A DNA stretch of 24,801 nucleotides, taken from Saccoglossus kowalevskii (Eukaryota > Hemichordata > Enteropneusta > Harrimaniidae). The DNA is taken from positions 155,933 to 180,733 of the forward strand of contig NW_003107110.1 of NCBI RefSeq assembly GCF_000003605.2, given 5' to 3'. Under the pieces are notes generated by a model. The model did not search any database. It saw only the letters and a program-made list of their open reading frames with translations, and was not told where the DNA came from. This document shows positions 19,354-24,801 of the stretch, one piece after another. How positions within the stretch are numbered: the stretch's first letter is position 1; each line of letters opens with the position of its first letter. A program made the position numbers and the translations under genes.

Positions 19354-22300
19354 GTAAGTTATGTGAATACAATTCGCCCGTAATACACTCGATTGGAAAT
19401 TGACAACCGTTTGACCTTATATCAATAATTGTTGATATGTTATAGTAACTATTTTTTTCTATTTTCATTTTTAACTACTTTGTTTTGGTTCACGCATTGG
19501 ATGTCTATGAATCATGGATGTGTAATGTTGTTGTAATGCAGTTCCAAAACTCCAGGTACGTATGTTTAGGAGTTTTGTTCAGTTCTTTTATTCTTAATTC
19601 CACCCGTACGGGTCCATATTTAGTCTTGTTTTAGTGGTTTGCCTGGGTGTACTCGGTTAACCCCATATTCTGTTACCCGGACCCACAATGTCAGGTAACA
19701 ACACAGCACATGCAGGGTCAGGGGAAAGAGTTCCTTAGGGCCCCTCGCCCATAACTCAAATTTACTCCATTTTAATATCGTATATACCCCTCTTTGGCTC
19801 ACTTGTGATTATTTTGAGAGGCATATTGAATTGCATTGGAGGTGGGGGTGCTGGAGTGTTATGGTTGGAGGTGATGGGCCTTAAGGAACTCTTTCCGCTA
19901 ATCCTACATACAGTGCTGTGTTGTTGATCAGGAATCTCCTTCCACACAGCCCCATGCACTAGTATAGATGATTACCGAGACCGATGCAACCAAATTAAAT
20001 GCAGTATTGAGATGTCTCCTCCATTAAGGTCCAGTTAAATGCATGCTGCGACGAAACATTAGTTCTACTTTAAAACTGCTGGCAAAACACAATAGAATTT
20101 TAGGGGGGCCATCCAACATCCGACATACTTAGGCGCGACTTTGCGAGGGGTCACTTTATCAGGAATAACTTTCTTGACATTAAAATTCCTGTCAAATACA
20201 AAGATTTGAGGATATTCACGATAGAAAACAAAATTTCACAAACTTTACTGTCACTTCTAGGAACCTGCTACAAAATTTCACTGACTCGTAGAAATTTGTT
20301 TGTAAATTAAAGTGTTTCACATTAGTCGATACCTCTCTGGATTAAACACTTATATCTATGGTACACTATAATAAATGTTAACTCGCGCATGTCCACACTA
20401 TAAGTTCATACAGGCTCCTCATCTAATAAGATTCTGAGTCACTAGGTTGTTTACTGGAACAGTTTGCTTTAAAACCCATCACGGGGGAAACCTCAAAACT
20501 AGGTTTTTCATCCATAGCTCCTTGAGCTTCTCATCTCGATGTTATTAAAATAAATTAGGATTATTATATTGGAATGCAATCACAGTTGTCTATGTTCATT
20601 TCATTATAGGTGGCAAGCTGGTATATTTATACACCAAAAAGAAGGGAACCGTACCATCATGTGGTGACTGTAAAATGAAATTGTTTGGGGTAAGTACTAT
20701 GTCCTTGAATTCATGCATCTTGCAGTTTCTTTGTCAGCTGTTTTGTACAGTGTGTAGAAAAATTGTAGTCCTGATATCTCTTGGTTATTAAAGAATTCAT
20801 GCCTTCAAACTTACATTTTTCCTGTTGGAATTTTGATAGCCCTGACATTTCAAATTGAATGACTGAAAAAAAAGTTTTCTCCTTGCATCTTTTATATGTA
20901 TGAGCAATAACACAGTGTTAATGTAATTCAAATTTTATAAACAAAATGGTGTAAACCACAACATTTTTGTTTTGACCTCAAGATAGTCAGAATTTTATTT
21001 TTTTGAAAACCATCTGACCTCCCCAGCAGTTAACAGGCTGATTCAACTTGATTTTGGAGGAGTGGGCTTTCTTATTTTGGATTAGACCAAAATTACAATA
21101 TTACATTTGTTCTATTAGAGATTAGAGTCTGATTTAAGTTTGCTGTAGTTATTAACGCCTATTCAAAAGTACAATTACTATGTTCACGTTACGGGATCTC
21201 GGCACGTGCCGAAATTTTTAATCAGTTGTGTTTGCAGAGGGATTACAGCAGTTGTGTTCACGTTATTCAGGACCCACTTAGGACCGACTGGGCTCGTGCC
21301 GAAATCACTCTCTCATTCGTCGATCTGTTGGCCCAAACGATACGCATATGATGATAATAATAATAATTGTTATAGTGAAATTATATCCATTTGTTGCAAT
21401 GGTGTTTATTACGAGCCATCGTGCACATGAACGGCAAAGAAGATTCGAAACACAATTATTTTTTATCACGTCAATGTAAAATGTGCAAGAAAATAGAGGT
21501 TGTAGCAGCACATAAATATGCATCACTGAAGACGGTTTGCATTCATTACTACAGCATCCGACCATCTACTAGTATATCCGAATTTCCTGTCATCGTCATT
21601 TCATGCTAGTATCAATCAACTTATGTTTTTCTTAAATTTACCAACGAGGGCGTGATTTCGGCTCGTGTCGAGCATTCAGGCAGCAAATCTCGGCACGTGC
21701 CGAGTTTCGGTCCAGAGTCTCAGCACGTGCCGAGATCTCTAACGTGAACGCCACTCATGTTTATTGTGGTTAAGTGTGAATGGGTAAACTTCGTTTCGAC
21801 AATGAGCCGTTATCACAATAAAAATTGTTAAATTCTTCTTCAACGCTCAGTTTATTTTTTTGAAAACTACTGTAAAACACTTTGAAATAGCTACATATCA
21901 TTTTAGCGAATTTGACTCAATGAATGAATTAACTGAATCTTAATTTAGCTAAGTGCAGATAATCTCACTGTGAATATACTCTATTCTAATTAGCGACATT
22001 TTAATTTAGAGAAATTGCGGATTAGCTAAATTAGCTAAAATAACATACTAGCTAAAAAGACGTGTTTTCTTGATTACAAAAAACAAATTTAATTTGTCTA
22101 CATTATTATAATCACACCGAGTAATGATCAACAAGTGCAATACTTCAAAAACAAGTAAGTTATTCACTTGTGAAACACAGCATGACAGGATTGCCCTATT
22201 GTACCGTCGTGATCATTTGCTACTAAGCAATGCATTCGTGTTTGTTTTTTTAAACTGCTTTTAGAATATACTTTTCATTACCAACAAAATTAAAAAAATT

Positions 22301-23554
22301 AATGCATATTATTTTAAATATACTATTTTCTTTAACAACTGTAATTTTTCAACATTTCGTCTATTTTAGAACTAAATTAAGGTCTAAATTAGAGCGACTC
22401 CCATTCAAGAGATTATTGGTATGCAAATTATATTGAAATTGTCTGTGTATTGTGCAGATATGTCTGTGGTAATGAAAGTTATACGGAATTAAATTGTCTT
22501 TTGTATTTGTGTCTGGGTGAAGTGCAAAGCTTTCTGCTGTCTGCAGCTAATAGTACTATCATATTCTTATTTGTTGACAGGTTATTGCTGCTCGTCCTAA
22601 ACGCCTAATGTCTTTATCGAAAACTAAGAAACATGTAACAAGAACGTATGGTGGTTCTAGATGCAATAAATGTGTCCGACAAAGGTCTGTGTAAGATCTG
22701 TTACACTATAGCAGGGTTCTCCCTAGGTTATTATATTCTTTTTGGATAAACAATAGAGCCAATTCAGAATAACAATGAGTACAATAGACACATTTCATTG
22801 TTATGCAAATTAACAAATATTCTATTCCATTTTTTGCGGAGAACACTGCTATAGAATACAGGGGTTGACAAATGCAGTGTTTTCTTTGATGTCTGTTCAA
22901 ATGTGATTTTCAACATGTGAAGTTACATATTAATAGACAAATTACAAATGTCGATTAAAATTTTTGAATTTCTGAACAAAAAAAAACATGCCTTCACAAC
23001 ACATTATATCCTGTTGAACACATTTGATTGATACATGCGGTTTTGAGTTAGTTAATAGTTGACAGAACGCTTTCTTCGTGACTCGATCAAGCTAAATGAT
23101 AATGAAATTTGGAAAATTCTAAATCATTTAATGATCATTATCCAAACTTGTTTCCTTGAAGAAAATACTGAGTTCCCTTCCACAATGTTGAGCTCTACTG
23201 CTGCAGGCATTTTAGATTGAAAATGTGCAGGGTCATATTTCAAAAATTAGTTTTTTCTAAAGACTTGCAAATAACCAGCCCCAGAAATTAACTTCTATAA
23301 TATCAGGAGTCAAGTGTTTGCCTGCCTGCCTTGTCCACCTTAAAGTCAGACAGCCTTGAAGACACCAGTGAAATAATAGTGTAAAGCAGTTTCCAGTACA
23401 GGATTCATAAATTCAATTTTGTAATTCAATGCAAGTCACATTCATTTTGGCGTTTTCTTATTCCTATTTCAGGATTGTGAGGGCGTTTCTTATTGAAGAA
23501 CAGAAGATTGTCGTAAGGGTGCTAAAAGCACAAGCCAGCAAGAAGAAGGCATAA
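19289..23554 (+). CDS. RPL34: RPL34, 60S ribosomal protein eL34 (complete)
   Basis: Structural protein of the large cytoplasmic ribosomal subunit. CDS is join(19289..19353, 19542..19555, 20610..20689, 22581..22684, 23473..23554): 345 nt, 114 residues against 117 in human. The start [15 protein letters not shown] matches human [49 protein letters not shown] and [20 protein letters not shown] are near-identical family blocks. Two CxxC pairs (CGDC, CNKC) are kept, the arrangement that forms the zinc-ribbon-like core in this family. All junctions have AG acceptors and GT donors. The second coding exon is only 14 nt. ATTAAA at 23588-23593 follows the stop by 33 nt. Expression is probably growth-controlled through the TOP-like start. 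Confidence 0.98.
19542..19555 (+). CDS. RPL34: RPL34 coding microexon, 14 nt
   Basis: TTCCAAAACTCCAG lies between acceptor AATGCAG and donor GTACGT. Joined to its neighbours it gives Ile-Ser-Lys-Thr-Pro-Gly, matching the LSRTPG of human eL34. Without it the reading frame is lost and the conserved residues are absent. Confidence 0.93.
19556..20609 (+). other. RPL34: RPL34 intron 3
   Basis: Intron after the microexon. It contains the inverted-repeat element at 19697-19925. I found no convincing snoRNA boxes. Confidence 0.85.
19697..19925. mobile_element. Inverted-repeat element (MITE-like), 229 bp
   Basis: The left arm 19697-19743 (AACAACACAGCAC, then GGAAAGAGTTCCTTAGGGCC) is inverted at 19876-19925, with a short indel and few mismatches. 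TCAGG lies just outside both ends (19691 and 19928), possibly a target duplication, although spacing is off by one base. There is no coding sequence. Confidence 0.7.
20610..20689 (+). CDS. RPL34: RPL34 coding exon 3
   Basis: Acceptor CATTATAG, donor GTAAGT. It encodes [20 protein letters not shown] and then CKMKLFG, including the first CxxC pair. Confidence 0.97.
21182..21749. mobile_element. Inverted-repeat element with CACGTG palindromes, ~568 bp
   Basis: The left end GTTCACGTTACGGGATCTCG, then GCACGTGCCGA, is inverted at the right end (21719-21749). Inner blocks repeat the pattern: a second GTTCACGTTA at 21249, and GCTCGTGCCGAAATCAC near 21292 inverted near 21651. A perfect 16-bp palindrome CTCGGCACGTGCCGAG lies at 21689-21704, with near copies at 21198-21213 and 21719-21734. 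The central part carries only short frames of no known similarity. No target duplication could be defined. Confidence 0.65.
21788..22475. mobile_element. Partial copy of the 1.25-kb TIR transposon, lacking TIRs
   Basis: Aligns in the same orientation with about 10788-11590. Shared stretches include ACAATGAGC-GTTATCAC, AACAAGTAAGTTATTCACTT, CTACTAAGCAATGCATT, AGAATATACTTT and AATGCATATTA-TTAAATATACT. Both terminal inverted repeats are missing. It is interrupted by the insertion at 21868-22069. Confidence 0.75.
21868..22069. mobile_element. MITE nested in the transposon copy, ~200 bp
   Basis: Comparison with the uninterrupted copy (GAAAAC followed by TTTCTTGATT near 10858-10878) shows this block is an insertion. 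Its ends, ACTGTAAAACACTTTGAAAT and AGCTAAAAAGACGTGTTTT, are imperfect inverted repeats. The TACTGTAAAA terminus resembles the MITE at 8290-8500, suggesting a related family. Confidence 0.6.
22581..22684 (+). CDS. RPL34: RPL34 coding exon 4
   Basis: Acceptor TTGACAG, donor GTCTGT. It encodes [20 protein letters not shown] and [14 protein letters not shown], including the second CxxC pair. It ends with two bases of Arg. Confidence 0.97.
22685..23472 (+). other. RPL34: RPL34 intron 5
   Basis: AT-rich intron; no repeat, snoRNA or other feature recognised. Confidence 0.85.
23473..23554 (+). CDS. RPL34: RPL34 coding exon 5 with stop
   Basis: Acceptor TATTTCAG. It encodes [20 protein letters not shown] and ASKKKA, then TAA at 23552-23554. 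Confidence 0.97.
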
Positions 23555-23587
23555 ACCAACATTCTTTGATTTGTAATTACATAATGT

Positions 23588-23593
23588 ATTAAA
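23588..23593 (+). terminator. RPL34: RPL34 polyadenylation signal ATTAAA
   Basis: The commonest variant hexamer, 33 nt after the stop, with T-rich sequence downstream. The short 3' UTR is typical of ribosomal-protein genes. Confidence 0.7.
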
Positions 23594-24801
23594 AAGTTGC
23601 TGGGATAAATGTCTTTTCCTTGCTTTTTATTCTGCATAACACAAAGCTCTGAGTACAAAGACTCATCTGGGATACAAGTCTAACTCGAGACTTTATATCC
23701 TAGAACAGGAAGTGTATAGGCTTTACCAGATTTGAAAGCTGCTGCTCCAAACCATCATCAGTAGATGTACAGTTTGGGGAAATTCTGAAGGACGTTCAGC
23801 ATGTCCTGACAACTATCGGTATTCTACACAAAATTCACGCAGTGGAAATTGTTGACTAAATAATTGCATGAAATTGTGGTTTTACCTGATGGTTCAAAAC
23901 AAACTGAACCAAACTTGCTTGTATTGCAACAAAGTTAACTTTATCTTAGGTCATACAAATCAATGCATATAAAATGTTCTACAGTACATTAAAGTTGTAT
24001 ATCATTCACTTGTGCCGATGTAGCACTACCGAAAATTATTAATTATATTTGTACAGGGAAGTTTATGCAGATGTAAAGTTGGTGGATTTTACACCATTGT
24101 TCATGGACTAGTGCCGCTCAATTTGTGTTATCAGGTAAAAAATAATTAAAATGTGCCCAAATTTCTCTCAAGCTGTTATTCCAGCATAGAAGGTACCTTC
24201 CATGATCCCAGCAATATCACAGCACAGAGGCTTGTCAACTTGGTGTATACTAGTATTCAAAACTCTAACCTGACTACGAAGGGTGTTCTATGATGGCATA
24301 ATAAAAGATGCTGTCGTGTATTATCGCAATTGAAATGTGCTGCTGCAGCAATGCGTACACTGTTATCACTGGCCCTACAATGGTGCATTTTTAACTCTTG
24401 AACAACGTACTGGAACACTTAAAACAAAGATTTGCTGTAAATAAAGTCTAGCAATGGAGAACATTGTGATTTGATTTAGAAGCATGAGATTGTAGGATTA
24501 AGGTAGCAAGACTATTAATTGCATACTTGTTTTCATCTTCTAATTGTGACTAAATGGCTATCAAAAGACCAAGGAAAGTATAACATCTTGGAATGGCCAG
24601 ACTTCAAGCTTTCCAAAAGTGTTTTTCATGCCCATATCTGCATTTTACGATGTGTTACTCAAATGTAAAAAATTACCTTTTCTTTTAAAAAAGTAATTAC
24701 GCATTCATGCTGGTGATAAGAAGTTGCTAAATTGAATGTGCCTTGTCAGTTTTATTCAAGCAACGTAGCATGCTGAATTTTAGTTTTAGTCAACTCAAAC
24801 C
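23594..24801. other. 3' flank of RPL34, no gene seen
   Basis: No protein-like frame, RNA gene or mobile element recognised. An AATAAA at about 24440 has no gene attached that I can see. Confidence 0.6.

Larger units (their letters stand above)
20690..22580 (+). other. RPL34: RPL34 intron 4
   Basis: Longest RPL34 intron. About 21182-22475 is almost entirely transposon-derived: a palindrome-rich inverted-repeat element, then a partial copy of the 1.25-kb transposon with a nested MITE. The flanks show nothing recognisable. Confidence 0.85.

Noticed and set aside
19354-23472. Intronic box C/D snoRNA in RPL34
   Set aside because: Ribosomal-protein introns often host snoRNAs, but the only ATGATGA (near 21348) lies in a repeat loop with no CTGA box at suitable distance. 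A covariance-model search would be decisive.

Overview
The window is animal nuclear DNA. It is AT-rich, has spliced genes with canonical GT-AG introns, and carries microsatellites and many short decayed transposons. Two complete conserved genes were assembled exon by exon from the sequence. The organism looks like a marine invertebrate (for example a lophotrochozoan or invertebrate deuterostome). That placement rests on general character (metazoan proteins, AT-rich introns, dense MITEs, a CR1/L2-like LINE tail) and cannot be narrowed to a phylum by eye.

Layout. 1-3176 is the 3' flank of the first gene: a 33-bp minisatellite at the edge, a 136-bp alternating purine-pyrimidine tract and a TTAA-flanked MITE. 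3177-15006, minus strand, is the complete 8-exon VTI1A gene (219 residues), a tail-anchored Qb-SNARE of Golgi and endosomal transport. Its introns hold a possible tRNA-derived SINE, a duplicated dispersed repeat, three or four MITEs, a 1.25-kb non-autonomous DNA transposon with perfect 27-bp terminal inverted repeats, a GC-rich block and a diverged tandem duplication. 15007-19089 is the intergenic space between two divergent genes. It holds the broken 3' end of a LINE (about 17480-18202) and an unexplained Cys/Trp-containing open frame (18403-18687, minus). 19090-23593, plus strand, is the complete RPL34 gene (eL34, 114 residues) with a TOP-like start, a YY1-like element, a non-coding first exon and a 14-nt coding microexon. 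Its introns hold two further inverted-repeat elements and a second copy of the 1.25-kb transposon that itself carries a nested MITE. 23594-24801 is 3' flank with nothing recognisable.

The two genes are housekeeping genes without a known shared pathway (vesicle fusion and translation). They are simply neighbours transcribed away from each other across about 4 kb. No new defence, biosynthetic or other multi-gene system is visible. The unusual content is at the level of gene architecture and transposon structure: a microexon, a MITE touching a splice acceptor, nested inverted-repeat elements, and two weakly coding-like frames that need transcript evidence.
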